Shown piece after piece: positions 10,425 to 20,150 of a DNA stretch of 64,000 nucleotides; the first letter of the stretch is position 1, and the number at the start of each line of letters is the position of its first letter. Made by a program: the position numbers and the translations under genes. This stretch comes from Burkholderiales bacterium (GTDB lineage: Bacteria > Pseudomonadota > Gammaproteobacteria > Burkholderiales > Burkholderiaceae_D): assembly GCA_016200895.1 (NCBI GenBank), contig JACQDX010000132.1, forward strand, positions 1 through 64,000, read 5' to 3'. The notes beneath the pieces are model-generated. The model was not told the DNA's origin, searched no databases, and worked only from the letters and a program-made list of their open reading frames with translations.

Positions 10425-11441
10425 TTATTTAGGTTTAAATTCAATTGAGTTCATTACTTGCCGGATTGCGCTGGCGGGCACCTCGCCCACCACGGTCAGC
10501 CAGTATTCAGCGTGACGCTTGCCCATAATGGTCATGGCACCTTGCTGCAAACTGCCTTCAGTACGGTTTTCGCTGTCCGGCTCTATAAAAACGGAAATCG
10601 CTGCCAAACCATCAGAGAAAATCATTTGTATTACCTGATGTGATTTGATCGCTGTTCCATCACTGTTTTTTGCATTTCCTGCAGCAGGGATCAAGCGTTT
10701 CATTTCACGGGTTTTCTTGAACCCAGTCGGCAGAGACTTCACAATCCATCCTGAATGAATATTGGATTGGACCGTCAAATTTTCAACCTGCCATTGTGCA
10801 GTATTTTGAAAAGTCGGCTTTACTCTCTGCTTGTCTATATCCCCAACGGTCAATTGAGTGAAAGCTATTTGTTCTATTACTTCATTTTTGGTGTTAACAG
10901 TTTGTGCACGCAATAGCAAGCCGGAATTTTTTTCTACACACAGCCGGTAGCCATAGCGAAAACCATCGCGCGGATCAAGCAAATATGTCTGGCAATCGAT
11001 ACCAGCAACACGGCTAAGTTCTGCCTTTTTTATTGCATAAGAGTCGGGGAGAGATTGCGCATTCGAGGTAAGCAGGGCGGGAAATACTTCTTGTGTTGCA
11101 TTTTTCTCTACCTGCAAGGTTTTGCTTTCAGGCAGATAGCAGGTTACTTCTTCGTTTTTTCGCAAGTACTCTCTGGGTTGACCATCAAGAATTTCCAGCT
11201 TTTCCAGCTCATTATTTCCATCGAGAACATGGGTAATTCGAGAAGTCCTGATTTGGCTGGCTTGCTGATAAACAAAGGTGCCCGAATAATTCAGCTTTTG
11301 TGCAGAAGCCTGCATTTTGCGCAGTACGCTATGCACTTCACGCTTATCGTCCACCGTGTCTTGCGCCGCTGCTGGCCCCAATAAACCCAACAAGCATGCA
11401 GTCCCAGCCAATGCGATGTTAAAACGCCATACGCACATCAT
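10425..11441 (-). CDS. rseB: Sigma-E regulatory protein RseB/MucB
   Basis: The 338-aa protein has a signal peptide (LACLL-type core ending AAAQ near residue 27) followed by the two-domain MucB/RseB fold: an N-terminal LolA-like part (YSGTFVYQQASQIRTSRITH) and a smaller C-terminal domain. RseB is a periplasmic sensor that shields the anti-sigma factor RseA from proteolysis until it binds envelope stress signals. It sits 2 nt after rseA and just upstream of mucD, the canonical order. Confidence 0.93.
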   Translation of the reverse strand: MMCVWRFNIALAGTACLLGLLGPAAAQDTVDDKREVHSVLRKMQASAQKLNYSGTFVYQQASQIRTSRITHVLDGNNELEKLEILDGQPREYLRKNEEVTCYLPESKTLQVEKNATQEVFPALLTSNAQSLPDSYAIKKAELSRVAGIDCQTYLLDPRDGFRYGYRLCVEKNSGLLLRAQTVNTKNEVIEQIAFTQLTVGDIDKQRVKPTFQNTAQWQVENLTVQSNIHSGWIVKSLPTGFKKTREMKRLIPAAGNAKNSDGTAIKSHQVIQMIFSDGLAAISVFIEPDSENRTEGSLQQGAMTIMGKRHAEYWLTVVGEVPASAIRQVMNSIEFKPK

Positions 11442-11443
11442 AT

Positions 11444-12106
11444 TTATTTTTCCGAAGCAGATGAAACAGCGTTAGCGTGCGTAACGTATTGTGCTCCGTT
11501 ATTGATGGCGGGAGAAAATCGTTGATGTGCCATCAGATAACTGTCAATTCGCGGATCGCGCAGCATATCGATTTCTACCGGCTTTTTATCACTGCCCGAC
11601 ATAAGCTGAGAAGCTTGCTTGGCGGGCTCATTCACTGCCAGAGTACCCGGATTCTCGGAGTGATTGGCCAACTGTACATTGCCCGAGCTTGCAGCCTTGC
11701 TGCTGATTTGATTCGTTGCATCAGGCTTAGCTTGAAATAATTGCAACTGCGGAATCATGATAAAGGCGAATACTGCTGCAGCGGCCATACTGGCTACGGC
11801 TGCGTAAGCGCCGAGGAATTTCTGTTTCCCTTGCTTGTCCTGAGCTTTGCTTTTCTGCATGGCTGCTGGTGCCAAAATGACAGGTTCAGCATTCAATTTT
11901 TCAGAAAAGCGCTGCGAAAAATCTGCGCTGAAGGGAATAGCCAATTCTTCTGAGCGAAGCACATCACCTATCTGGTGATAGATTTCCCATGCATCTTTGC
12001 TTTCTGCTTCATTTAAACTCGCAAGCAGGGAATCCAGCTGAGCGTCACTCAATTCGCCATCTGTCATGGCTGAGATGCTCTCGTGTTGATTTGTGCTTTT
12101 GTTCAT
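11444..12106 (-). CDS. rseA: Sigma-E anti-sigma factor RseA (MucA)
   Basis: The 220-aa protein has an N-terminal sigma-binding domain (ISAMTDGELSDAQLDSLLASL, WEIYHQIGDVLRSEE), one membrane segment near residues 98-118 (AAVASMAAAAVFAFIMIP) and a periplasmic tail. That is the topology of RseA, which holds sigma-E at the inner membrane. The track start is a GTG at 12115. I prefer the ATG at 12106, because AAAGG lies at proper spacing before it. The gene is between rpoE and rseB. Confidence 0.92.
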   Translation of the reverse strand: MNKSTNQHESISAMTDGELSDAQLDSLLASLNEAESKDAWEIYHQIGDVLRSEELAIPFSADFSQRFSEKLNAEPVILAPAAMQKSKAQDKQGKQKFLGAYAAVASMAAAAVFAFIMIPQLQLFQAKPDATNQISSKAASSGNVQLANHSENPGTLAVNEPAKQASQLMSGSDKKPVEIDMLRDPRIDSYLMAHQRFSPAINNGAQYVTHANAVSSASEK

Positions 12107-12180
12107 AATTTTCACCTTTTACCGCTATTTTTGAATTCGTTTGTACTGCTTTTTGTCGGATACAGACTTTGACCAGTGCT

Positions 12181-12783
12181 TCACCAGCGTTGTTCCAGTG
12201 TGGTACCCAACAAGGGTCGTAATTTCTCTGCTATCGCTTCACGCGCCCTGAATATTCTGCTTCTCACCGTCCCTATGGGACATAACATGACTTCTGCAAT
12301 TTCATCGTAGCTCAAGCCTTCTATCTCTCGCAGGGTGATTGCATTTCGCAATTCCTCGGGCAAAGTCAGCATGGCAGAATTGACTGTTTCTGCTATCTGC
12401 TTGCTCGCCAATAGAGACTCTGGCGTATTGATATCCCTTAACCCATCTGCATCCACAAAAGACTCTGCTTCATCCACGTCAGCGTCAGTTGACGTGGGAG
12501 CCCTGCGCCCTTGCGTTACCAAATGGTTTTTCGCTGTGTTTACCCCGATACGGTATAACCAGGTATAAAAAGCGGACTCACCACGAAAATTTGGTAATGC
12601 CCTGTATGCCTTGATAAATGCTTCTTGTACGACATCTTCCGCTTCTGCATGGTCATAGACGAGCCGGGACACGAGCCGCATTAATTTCCTTTGATATTTG
12701 GAAACCAGAAGCTCGAATGCTTTTTTGTCACCACGCTGGACGCGCTCAACCAATAGCTGATCAATTTCGCGTTCTGTCGTCAC
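12181..12783 (-). CDS. rpoE: RNA polymerase sigma factor RpoE (sigma-E/AlgU)
   Basis: This ECF sigma factor of 200 aa directs transcription of envelope stress genes. Region 2 contains DHAEAEDVVQEAFIKAYRALPNF, and region 4 contains LPEELRNAITLREIEGLSYDEIAEVM. The start is GTG, preceded by AGGA at 9 nt; the N-terminus MTTEREIDQLLVERVQRGDK matches the family. A three-codon ORF (ATG AAT GAG TGA) ends within the GTG start. A sigma-E-type promoter lies about 85 nt upstream, indicating autoregulation. It leads the rpoE-rseA-rseB-mucD unit. Confidence 0.96.
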   Translation of the reverse strand: MTTEREIDQLLVERVQRGDKKAFELLVSKYQRKLMRLVSRLVYDHAEAEDVVQEAFIKAYRALPNFRGESAFYTWLYRIGVNTAKNHLVTQGRRAPTSTDADVDEAESFVDADGLRDINTPESLLASKQIAETVNSAMLTLPEELRNAITLREIEGLSYDEIAEVMLCPIGTVRSRIFRAREAIAEKLRPLLGTTLEQRW

Positions 12784-12868
12784 TCATTCATTCCTAATTT
12801 TGCATGGAAAGAGAAAAGCCCGTTCCAAATGCATGTTATTACCATCAACATACGCGATCTATATACAG

Positions 12869-12897
12869 TCAGAGTCCGCATGATTCCTAAAAGTTCC
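12869..12897 (-). promoter_or_regulatory. Sigma-E-type promoter of rpoE
   Basis: On the minus strand GGAACTT is followed after 17 nt by TCTGA. This matches the ECF sigma-E consensus (GGAACTT, about 16 nt, TCTGA). It lies 22 nt past the ygfX stop and upstream of rpoE, where autoregulatory sigma-E promoters are known. The spacing is read directly; activity is inferred. Confidence 0.8.
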
Positions 12898-12918
12898 TTC
12901 GCAGAAGTAAATTTCATG

Positions 12919-13377
12919 TCAGGTCGTTTGATGTTGGCTAATCCATATCAAACTAACTCTCAATGCCTGGAATGCAGCAGGACTCAGTGAATCTGGCAGT
13001 ATAAGCAACTTATGTTCCTTGCCTAGTTCGTCAAGTAAAAAAATTGATAAAAAGTATGGCCAAATACGACTTTTGTGACTTAAATGCACATTCAGTCCTG
13101 CTAATTGCACCTCTTGCTGTGTTTTCAGGTACAGAATCATTTCACCTGTCGTAGAAATACTCAGTTGCCAGCTTTGCTGAATTTGCTGCCAATACCTGAA
13201 AACAAGGTAAGCGCTGCTGCAAAATGAGCTCACGATAATCAGGTAAATGAAATAAGCTGGCACCGGGCCTGGCCTCATTAGCAGCAAAATACTCAGATGC
13301 ACCAATACCTGCATGCAAAAGCATGCCATCAGCAGTATGCGTGAAGCGCGGGTAACAATATGCAGTGCTATCGTCAT
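12919..13377 (-). CDS. YgfX-like membrane protein
   Basis: The 152-aa protein has two adjacent N-terminal membrane helices (LLMACFCMQVLVHLSILLLM and YFIYLIIVSSFCSSAYLVF) and a cytosolic C-terminal part ending LLILPDSLSPAAFQALRVSL. This resembles the YgfX/CptA family, whose betaproteobacterial members commonly sit between fabF and rpoE. E. coli YgfX has been linked to a toxin-antitoxin pair with SdhE, but no sdhE-like gene is present here, so that role should not be assumed. The start lies only 12 nt after the fabF terminator stem and lacks a Shine-Dalgarno. Confidence 0.65.
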   Translation of the reverse strand: MTIALHIVTRASRILLMACFCMQVLVHLSILLLMRPGPVPAYFIYLIIVSSFCSSAYLVFRYWQQIQQSWQLSISTTGEMILYLKTQQEVQLAGLNVHLSHKSRIWPYFLSIFLLDELGKEHKLLILPDSLSPAAFQALRVSLIWISQHQTT

Positions 13378-13380
13378 GGT

Positions 13381-13420
13381 AAAAAAAATGGCACTTCATT
13401 TCGCTTGAAATGAAGTGCCA
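13381..13420 (-). terminator. Terminator of the fab operon (after fabF)
   Basis: A perfect 14-bp stem (TGGCACTTCATTTC / GAAATGAAGTGCCA) with a 4-nt loop is followed on the minus strand by eight T. It lies 19 nt past the fabF stop and directly in front of the ygfX start. Confidence 0.93.
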
Positions 13421-13438
13421 AGGCTAATTTTTTAAAAA

Positions 13439-14680
13439 TCAGACTTTTGCAAATATCAGTGTGCCATTCGTTCCGCCAAAGCCGAAGGAATTTTTCACTG
13501 CATAATCCATACGCATATCACGTGCAACATTTGCACAATAATCGAGATCACATGCTGGATCCTGATTAAAGATATTCATGGTAGGTGGTGAAACCTGATT
13601 ATGCAGGGCAAGAACCGTAAACAAGGATTCCAGACCACCCGCACCGCCCAGCAAATGTCCGGTCATCGATTTGGTCGAATTGATGGTCATCTTGTATGCA
13701 TGGTCAGCAAAAGTGGCTTTGATTGCGTCTGTTTCGTTCTGATCACCGATTGATGTAGATGTGCCATGCGCATTCAGATAACTGATTTGCTCAGGGTTAA
13801 TCTCAGCATCTTTCATGGCATTAATCATACTTCGACGCGGACCATCCATAGTAGGTGTGGTGATGTGATAAGCATCAGCGCTCATGCCAAAGCCGATGAC
13901 TTCAGCATAAATTTTTGCATCACGCGCTTTGGCATGCTCATATTCTTCCAGAACCATGACACCAGCGCCTTCACCCAGGACAAAACCATCACGGTCTTTA
14001 TCCCAAGGGCGAGAAGCAGTAGCTGGATCATCGTTTCTGGTTGAGAGTGCCCTTGCCGAAGCGAAGCCACCCAGACCCAGAGGAGAAATCGTCGATTCGG
14101 CACCGCCAGCGATCATCACATCGGCATCACCATACTCAATCATACGGGCCGCAGAACCTATGCAATGCAAGCCAGTAGTACAAGCCGTCACTATCGCAAG
14201 ATTAGGCCCTTTCAGACCATACTTGATCGACAGATTGCCAGAAATCATATTGATGATCGAGGCCGGCACAAAGAACGGGCTGATACGGCGTGGTCCACGC
14301 GCAATCAAAGTTTCCTTGGTTTCCTCTATCAACGGCAAACCGCCAATACCTGAACCTACGATGACGCCAATACGATCTGCATTTTCTTCGGTGACCGCAA
14401 GACCAGAGTCTTGAAACGCCTGCATCCCTGCGGCAATGCCGTAGTGAATAAAGGTGTCCATGTTGCGCGCTTCTTTTGCCGGAATATAATCCTCGACATT
14501 AAAGCCTTTCACCTCACCTGCAAAATGCGTGGTAAATGGTGTTGCATCAAATTTGGTAATCGTTGCAATTCCGGATTTACCTGAAGTGATGGCACTCCAG
14601 GCATCTGCAACAGTATTGCCGACTGGCGAAATACAACCGAGCCCGGTTACAACGACTCGACGTTTAAGCGAACGACTCAA
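13439..14680 (-). CDS. fabF: 3-oxoacyl-[acyl-carrier-protein] synthase II
   Basis: FabF elongates acyl-ACP with malonyl-ACP in type II fatty-acid synthesis. The 413-aa protein carries the Cys-His-His triad in [10 protein letters not shown] (Cys near 165), [14 protein letters not shown] (His near 305) and [11 protein letters not shown] (His near 342), and ends with the usual [14 protein letters not shown]. It is the last fab gene, 33 nt after acpP, and is followed by a strong terminator. Length is that of the family. Confidence 0.97.
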   Translation of the reverse strand: MSRSLKRRVVVTGLGCISPVGNTVADAWSAITSGKSGIATITKFDATPFTTHFAGEVKGFNVEDYIPAKEARNMDTFIHYGIAAGMQAFQDSGLAVTEENADRIGVIVGSGIGGLPLIEETKETLIARGPRRISPFFVPASIINMISGNLSIKYGLKGPNLAIVTACTTGLHCIGSAARMIEYGDADVMIAGGAESTISPLGLGGFASARALSTRNDDPATASRPWDKDRDGFVLGEGAGVMVLEEYEHAKARDAKIYAEVIGFGMSADAYHITTPTMDGPRRSMINAMKDAEINPEQISYLNAHGTSTSIGDQNETDAIKATFADHAYKMTINSTKSMTGHLLGGAGGLESLFTVLALHNQVSPPTMNIFNQDPACDLDYCANVARDMRMDYAVKNSFGFGGTNGTLIFAKV

Positions 14681-14713
14681 GCGTTTCTCCTGGATTTGAA
14701 AAAATTCGACTAA

Positions 14714-14953
14714 TTAAGCCTTCAGATGGGCTTTAGCGTAGTCAATCGCTTGTTGAACAGTAGTGATTTTCTCAGCTTGTTCGTCAGGGATTTCCATTTC
14801 GAATTCGTCTTCGAGGGCCATCACCAGTTCAACTGTGTCCAAAGAGTCTGCACCCAAATCATCTACGAAAGAAGATTCGATTTTGATGTCAGCTTCAGCG
14901 ACGCCCAGTTGTTCAGCGACGATTTTCTTAACGCGTTGTTCGATATCGGACAT
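14714..14953 (-). CDS. acpP: Acyl carrier protein
   Basis: Small acidic carrier of growing acyl chains. The phosphopantetheine attachment site is the Ser in [18 protein letters not shown]. The track ORF starts at 14977, but a GGAG at good spacing before the ATG at 14953 and the family N-terminus [12 protein letters not shown] give a 79-aa protein, the normal length. It lies between fabG and fabF. Confidence 0.97.
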   Translation of the reverse strand: MSDIEQRVKKIVAEQLGVAEADIKIESSFVDDLGADSLDTVELVMALEDEFEMEIPDEQAEKITTVQQAIDYAKAHLKA

Positions 14954-15105
14954 GTGTGTCTCCAGTGAAAAAATCAAAAAAATAAGGGCCTACAGAAAGG
15001 TGCGCGCATTTTAGCAGGTTTGCGGGCAAAAAAAGCAAGCCTCTGATCCTCAGCAACAACTCCTGCTATTTTCGTCGAAGTTACCTATAAAAATCAACAA
15101 AATGA

Positions 15106-15858
15106 TTAGGCCAGATACATCCCGCCATTCACATGCAGTGTCGTGCCTGTGATATACCCAGCATCTGGAGATGCTAAAAACACGGTTGCAGCTGCAACAT
15201 CTTCCGGTCTGCCGAGTTTGGCAAGGGGAATTTGCTGCAAAATTGCCGCTTTTTGCTCATCATTCAAGGCTCTGGTCATATCAGTGTCGATAAAACCCGG
15301 CGCAACACAGTTGACCGTGATATTGCGGCTACCTATTTCCCTGGCCAATGCACGGCTCATACCAGCTACACCTGCTTTCGCAGCAGCATAGTTCATTTGC
15401 CCAGGATTACCAGATGAACCAACCACCGAAGTAATATTAATGATACGGCCATGCTTGGCCTTCATCATGCCACGCAATACCGCGCGCGACAAACGCGCAA
15501 CGGACGTCAGGTTGGTAGAGATAACACTATCCCATTCCTCCTCCTTCATGCGCATGGCCAATTGGTCCTGGGTAATACCGGCGTTATTGACCAAAATAGA
15601 CAGGCTGCCAAATTCTTTCTGGATTTCATCTACCAGACTGGAGGTACGCTCTACGTCGTTGACATTGAAAGCAACGCCCTTGCCTGAGCCCGGTGCCAAC
15701 TCTTCCAGATAAGCAGTAATTGCTGCCGCACCAGATTCTGTGGTCGCAGTACCGATGACCTTAGCGCCTGCCTTGGCCAGACCAATAGCAATTGCCTTGC
15801 CGATACCGCGGGATGCGCCAGTGACCAATGCCACTTGATTTTCTAATTGTTGAGTCAT
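15106..15858 (-). CDS. fabG: 3-oxoacyl-[acyl-carrier-protein] reductase
   Basis: A short-chain dehydrogenase of 250 aa that reduces 3-oxoacyl-ACP with NADPH. The nucleotide-binding motif VTGASRGIGKAIA is at the N-terminus, followed by VNNAGITQDQL and the active-site Ser/Tyr/Lys region (TSVVGSSGNPGQMNYAAAKA). The C-terminus GYITGTTLHVNGGMYLA is typical of FabG. The start overlaps the fabD stop by 4 nt (ATGA), so translation is probably coupled. Confidence 0.97.
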   Translation of the reverse strand: MTQQLENQVALVTGASRGIGKAIAIGLAKAGAKVIGTATTESGAAAITAYLEELAPGSGKGVAFNVNDVERTSSLVDEIQKEFGSLSILVNNAGITQDQLAMRMKEEEWDSVISTNLTSVARLSRAVLRGMMKAKHGRIINITSVVGSSGNPGQMNYAAAKAGVAGMSRALAREIGSRNITVNCVAPGFIDTDMTRALNDEQKAAILQQIPLAKLGRPEDVAAATVFLASPDAGYITGTTLHVNGGMYLA

Positions 15859-16796
15859 TTCAAGAGTTCCAATACTTTTTCCAAACTTGCCTGATCAAAT
15901 ATAGTGTCGCCTGTCAATTCTGACTGAATACGCTTGGTCAGACCTGTCAATACCTTGCCTGGGCCGCATTCGACTACATGCGTAATGCCATCGGCATGCA
16001 TCTTGTTGATGGTTTCTACCCAGCGCACCGGACTTGCGGCCTGCCTGACAAGTGCATCCTTAATTGTTGCGACATCATTTACAACAGCAACATCGACGTT
16101 ATTAATCAATGGAGTTGTTGGGACAGAAAATGGAATGCTGGCCAGATATTCACGTAGCTTATCGGACGCGGGCTTGAGTAGAGAAGAGTGAAAAGGGGCA
16201 GAAACTGCTAAAGGCAATGCACGCTTGGCACCTTTTGCCTTGGCAATTTCACAGGCACGGTCCACAGCGGCTTTATTACCAGCAATGACAACTTGCGCTG
16301 GTGCATTGAAATTCACGGCCTCTACCACTTCGCCAGGCACTGCAGCCATTGCTTCAGTGCATGCGGCATGCACATCTTCATCTGACAAACCTAAAATTGC
16401 AGCCATGCCGCCCTGCCCTACAGGCACGGCATCTTGCATGGCTTGCGCGCGGAAGCGCACCATAGGCACAGCGTCCTTGAAAGCAATCACGCCAGCAGCA
16501 ACCAGGGCAGAATACTCACCCAAACTGTGACCAGCCACCAGCTTGGGTGCAGCACCACCTGCTGCGATCCAGGCACGATAGCAAGCTACGGCTGCCGTCA
16601 GCATGACTGGCTGGGTATTTGTGGTCAGATCCAATGCTTCTTTTGGACCTTCGTTAATCATCTTGCCCAAATCCAGCTGCAGCACATCAGATGCTTCAGC
16701 AATGGTTTGTTGCACGACGGGATTATCAGCAAAGCCATTCAACATACCTATCGCTTGCGAACCCTGCCCAGGAAATACAAATGCAAATTGCGTCAT
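15855..16796 (-). CDS. fabD: Malonyl-CoA:ACP transacylase
   Basis: FabD loads malonyl groups onto ACP. The 313-aa protein begins FAFVFPGQGSQAIGML and has the nucleophile elbow VAGHSLGEYSALVAAG with the catalytic Ser, the conserved Arg in MVRFRAQAMQ, and a His in SAPFHSSLLKP. Length is standard. It overlaps fabG by 4 nt and lies 74 nt after fabH. Confidence 0.97.
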   Translation of the reverse strand: MTQFAFVFPGQGSQAIGMLNGFADNPVVQQTIAEASDVLQLDLGKMINEGPKEALDLTTNTQPVMLTAAVACYRAWIAAGGAAPKLVAGHSLGEYSALVAAGVIAFKDAVPMVRFRAQAMQDAVPVGQGGMAAILGLSDEDVHAACTEAMAAVPGEVVEAVNFNAPAQVVIAGNKAAVDRACEIAKAKGAKRALPLAVSAPFHSSLLKPASDKLREYLASIPFSVPTTPLINNVDVAVVNDVATIKDALVRQAASPVRWVETINKMHADGITHVVECGPGKVLTGLTKRIQSELTGDTIFDQASLEKVLELLK

Positions 16797-16870
16797 TTCT
16801 TATCTCTAATCTTATCTCTAATATTCATTATTGATGTCCAACTTGATTGCAGGCTCTTTTACCAGAATCC

Positions 16871-17857
16871 TTACATCTTGACGATGGCTGCACCCCAGGT
16901 AAAGCCACCACCCACACCTTCCAGCATCACTGTATGACCAGGCTTGACCCGACCATCACGCACCGCCAGATCCAGAGCCAGTGGTATCGAAGCTGCAGAG
17001 GTATTGCCATGCTGATCAACCGTGACGACTACCCTGTCCATAGGCATGCGCATTTTTTTTGCAGTGCTTTGCATGATGCGTATATTTGCCTGATGCGGTA
17101 TCAGCCAGTCGATCTGATCTGTAGTCAGCCCAGCGATTTCCAGCGCCTCGTTGGCAACCTTCTCCAGCAAATTAACAGCAAGCTTGAAGACAGCCTGACC
17201 ATCCATATACAAAAATGCGCTACCTTCAACTACGCCACCCTGGACATTGCCTGGCACGCATAAAATATTGGCATAGCTGCCATCGGCATGCAATTTGGTG
17301 GCCAGCACACCGGGCTCGTCCGAGCGTGACATGACGATTGCACCAGCGCCATCACCAAACAGTACGCAGGTAGTGCGGTCTTCAAAGTTCAGAATGCGGG
17401 AAAATACCTCAGCACCAATTACCAGCACGTTTTTATGATTGCCTGCCTTGATCATGCTGTCAGCAATGGACATGGCATACATGAAGCCACTGCATACCGC
17501 TTGCACATCAACTGCTGCTGCACCATTTGTAATACCTAGCTTGTTTTGCACTACGCAGGCAGTACTGGGGAAGCCACCGAGAAAATCAGGTGTTGAGGTT
17601 GCCAGCACGATCAAATCAATATCGTTGGCCTGCATTTTAGCGGCATCCAGTGCAAGCTTTGCAGCTTCCACCGCCATATCACTGGTCGAAACAGAAGGCT
17701 CAGCATAGTGGCGGAAAGAAATCCCGCTACGGGAAAATATCCACTCGTCCGAAGTTTCTATGCCCTTCGCCGCCAGTTGATCGGTCAATTCCTGATTGCT
17801 TACTTTTTTGGGAGGCAAATAGCTGCCTGTACCTATAATTTTGCTATAGAAAGTCAT
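16871..17857 (-). CDS. fabH: 3-oxoacyl-ACP synthase III (beta-ketoacyl-ACP synthase III)
   Basis: FabH starts fatty-acid synthesis by condensing acetyl-CoA with malonyl-ACP. The 328-aa protein has the catalytic Cys in [12 protein letters not shown], His in [11 protein letters not shown] and Asn in [10 protein letters not shown], the full triad. The N-terminus [17 protein letters not shown] is characteristic. The start overlaps the plsX stop by 4 nt, indicating a coupled plsX-fabH pair. Confidence 0.97.
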   Translation of the reverse strand: MTFYSKIIGTGSYLPPKKVSNQELTDQLAAKGIETSDEWIFSRSGISFRHYAEPSVSTSDMAVEAAKLALDAAKMQANDIDLIVLATSTPDFLGGFPSTACVVQNKLGITNGAAAVDVQAVCSGFMYAMSIADSMIKAGNHKNVLVIGAEVFSRILNFEDRTTCVLFGDGAGAIVMSRSDEPGVLATKLHADGSYANILCVPGNVQGGVVEGSAFLYMDGQAVFKLAVNLLEKVANEALEIAGLTTDQIDWLIPHQANIRIMQSTAKKMRMPMDRVVVTVDQHGNTSAASIPLALDLAVRDGRVKPGHTVMLEGVGGGFTWGAAIVKM

Positions 17858-18948
17858 GCGGTTTTCTGTACCAAGAGTTCATTATTGTCTGGAGCAACTA
17901 CTTCAGCAACGGCCTCAGCATCTGCCATTGGCATCAATTTTGCCATTGAAGTTGCAATGCGTGACAATACATCATTTTTAGCGGCATCGAATGCGCGCTG
18001 TATTGCCCACTCATAACTATATTTATCTGCACTACCATGGCTTTTAAATACCAGACCACGCAAGCCCAGCAAACTGCCGCCATTGTAGTTGGAAGGATTC
18101 ATGGTACGTGAGATGGATTTCAGAGCACCACGCGCAAAAATCGCGCCCAACATATTCAGGGGATTACTCTTGAAGGCTGCTGTCAGTGTTATTTTTACAA
18201 AGCGCCCCATGCCTTCAGCCGCTTTCAGGGTGACATTGCCGACAAAGCCATCACAAACGACGATATCTGTCGTGCCTTCAAAAATATCATTTCCTTCGAC
18301 ATTGCCATAAAAATTCAAAAGGCCACGTTCATGATCGGCACGCAGTAATTGTGCTGTTTTTTTGACGACATCATTACCCTTGATATCTTCTTCACCTACA
18401 TTCAATAAGCCTATGCTTGGCTTATCTTTGCCCTCCAGTGCAGACACCAGGGCAGAACCCATGATGGCAAACTGATGCAGGTGCAGAGGCTCGCAATCTA
18501 CATTCGCTCCCAGATCCAGCATATAGGTAGGAAGATTTTTTTGATTTGGCAAGATGCTGCAAATTGCCGGGCGGTCAACGCCCTGCATGGTTTTCAACAC
18601 ATAGCGTGACACTGCCATCAGCGCGCCGGTGTTACCCGCAGAAACGCAGGCCTGGGCGGTGCCTTCTTTAACCTGGTTGATGGCGACACGCATGGAAGAA
18701 TCTTTCTTGCGGCGCAAGGCAACTTCTATCGGGTCATCCATCTCTACCACTTCTGTGGCATTGATAATTTTCAAGCGTGTGTGTGCACTGGCATGTAGCT
18801 TCTTCAGCTCGGCCTGAATGATTGATTCAGAACCCACCAGGAGAAATTCAACATCAGGTTCGCGATTGGCAAAAGCAACAGCTGCTGCCACTGTAACTGC
18901 CGGGCCATGATCTCCGCCCATGCAGTCTATGGAAATTTTAATTGTCAT
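17854..18948 (-). CDS. plsX: Phosphate acyltransferase PlsX
   Basis: PlsX makes acyl-phosphate from acyl-ACP for phospholipid synthesis. The N-terminus [16 protein letters not shown] is the family start. The track's upstream ATG (18990) would add 14 unusual residues, so I place the start at 18948 (364 aa), though neither start has a strong Shine-Dalgarno. Family motifs include [13 protein letters not shown] and [16 protein letters not shown]. It heads the plsX-fabHDG-acpP-fabF run and lies after rpmF, a conserved order. Confidence 0.93.
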   Translation of the reverse strand: MTIKISIDCMGGDHGPAVTVAAAVAFANREPDVEFLLVGSESIIQAELKKLHASAHTRLKIINATEVVEMDDPIEVALRRKKDSSMRVAINQVKEGTAQACVSAGNTGALMAVSRYVLKTMQGVDRPAICSILPNQKNLPTYMLDLGANVDCEPLHLHQFAIMGSALVSALEGKDKPSIGLLNVGEEDIKGNDVVKKTAQLLRADHERGLLNFYGNVEGNDIFEGTTDIVVCDGFVGNVTLKAAEGMGRFVKITLTAAFKSNPLNMLGAIFARGALKSISRTMNPSNYNGGSLLGLRGLVFKSHGSADKYSYEWAIQRAFDAAKNDVLSRIATSMAKLMPMADAEAVAEVVAPDNNELLVQKTA

Positions 18949-19148
18949 GTAGTGATACGAAACTTCAATCCGAAACAGCGAGTGTATCAAACCGGGACAG
19001 ACATCATCCCGAATTAATTTTTCAAAAGCAGGATTATCTCAAAAATTCAAAGACTCACCGACAACAATTCAATCAAAAAAGTAAATTAAGTCCCCACTCA
19101 ACTCTGCAAGCATGCGGTATGCAAGTAATTCCAGAAGGTTAACGCAAA

Positions 19149-19187
19149 AAAGCGGCGCCAAGTCAGAGACTCGTCACGCCGCTTCTT
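19149..19187 (-). terminator. Terminator after rpmF
   Basis: An AGCGGCG/CGCCGCT stem encloses a smaller AGTC/GACT stem, followed by six T on the minus strand, 16 nt past the rpmF stop. The internal loop makes it moderately strong; partial readthrough into plsX is likely. Confidence 0.65.
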
Positions 19188-19202
19188 TACCAGGAACAGA
19201 GA

Positions 19203-19385
19203 TTACTCGTCGTTCTTGGTTTTCAATACTTTACGGCCACGGTAAAAGCCGTTAGGGCTGATGTGGTGACGCAGATGTGTTTCACCAGTTGTTGGCTCGA
19301 TACCCAGTTGCGGTGCAACCAGGAAATCGTGGGAACGGTGCATGCCACGCTTGGATGGGGATTTTTTATTTTGCTGAACTGCCAT
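19203..19385 (-). CDS. rpmF: 50S ribosomal protein L32
   Basis: The 60-aa basic protein begins [20 protein letters not shown], the L32 signature, and has the family length. No Cys zinc-ribbon pairs are present, so it is the zinc-independent form. It lies between yceD and plsX, as in most proteobacteria. Confidence 0.97.
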   Translation of the reverse strand: MAVQQNKKSPSKRGMHRSHDFLVAPQLGIEPTTGETHLRHHISPNGFYRGRKVLKTKNDE

Positions 19386-19509
19386 GATAACTCCTAATAC
19401 TTCAAAAAATGTTTCTAAAATTTAACACGCCTGGTTGAAGAATGCGAACATCAGCAACCAAGAATCCCTAACAATACTTCGACCTGAGTGTTTTTTCAGA
19501 ATAATGCCA

Positions 19510-20034
19510 CTAGGTACGCCCATTAATTTTCTTCAGCACGGCAAAAGGTGAAACTTTTTTACCGACTTCCGCGTCAATCGCTGCAGTAGTATCTGCTGAA
19601 GCCAACGGTAGATCCGGGCATACTGCATGTTTGGGCGATTGGGGTATTGCCAGTAGCGCCTCATCTTCTATCAAATCCATGACATTGAATGTTTTGCTAC
19701 CTACTACAACATCGATCTCGTCATCCTCGAGCAATGCATCAATTTCATCTGCATTTTCTTCGTTTTTGGCGAGTATCAATTTGGATTCAGAGTCAATATC
19801 AAATGCAAACGGTGTCAAACAACGCTGACACATCAACTGCACTGAACCATTCACAGACAATTTCAACTGCGCATGGCCCAGCTTGTCATTTCCACCCTGC
19901 AGAGACCAGTTCAACGCACCTTCAGTGTTTGCACTTTCTTCTGACAGGCGAGGTAAATCTGCGACTAAAATGCTTCCCGAACGCTGCTCTTCGAGCCGGG
20001 AGAACGTGAAAGCGTCAATCACAAATGCTTGCAT
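19510..20034 (-). CDS. yceD: YceD/DUF177 protein, 23S rRNA accumulation factor
   Basis: The 174-aa acidic protein contains the DUF177 core with SVQLMCQRCLTPFAFDID (a CxxC pair), a very acidic stretch (ENADEIDALLEDDEIDVV) and LIEDEALLAIPQSPKHAVC. E. coli YceD and plant DCL homologues support large-subunit rRNA accumulation. It is cotranscribed with rpmF 124 nt downstream and is divergent from the Maf gene. The function is taken from the family. Confidence 0.88.
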   Translation of the reverse strand: MQAFVIDAFTFSRLEEQRSGSILVADLPRLSEESANTEGALNWSLQGGNDKLGHAQLKLSVNGSVQLMCQRCLTPFAFDIDSESKLILAKNEENADEIDALLEDDEIDVVVGSKTFNVMDLIEDEALLAIPQSPKHAVCPDLPLASADTTAAIDAEVGKKVSPFAVLKKINGRT

Positions 20035-20150
20035 AGGATTATTTGAACCCAGAAAACCTGCGATAATAACAGGATTACACCTAAGTAGTCAAAGAATTGG
20101 CATGATTTTTTCACGCCACAGCTATGAAAATCACAGGAAATGTTTTCACA

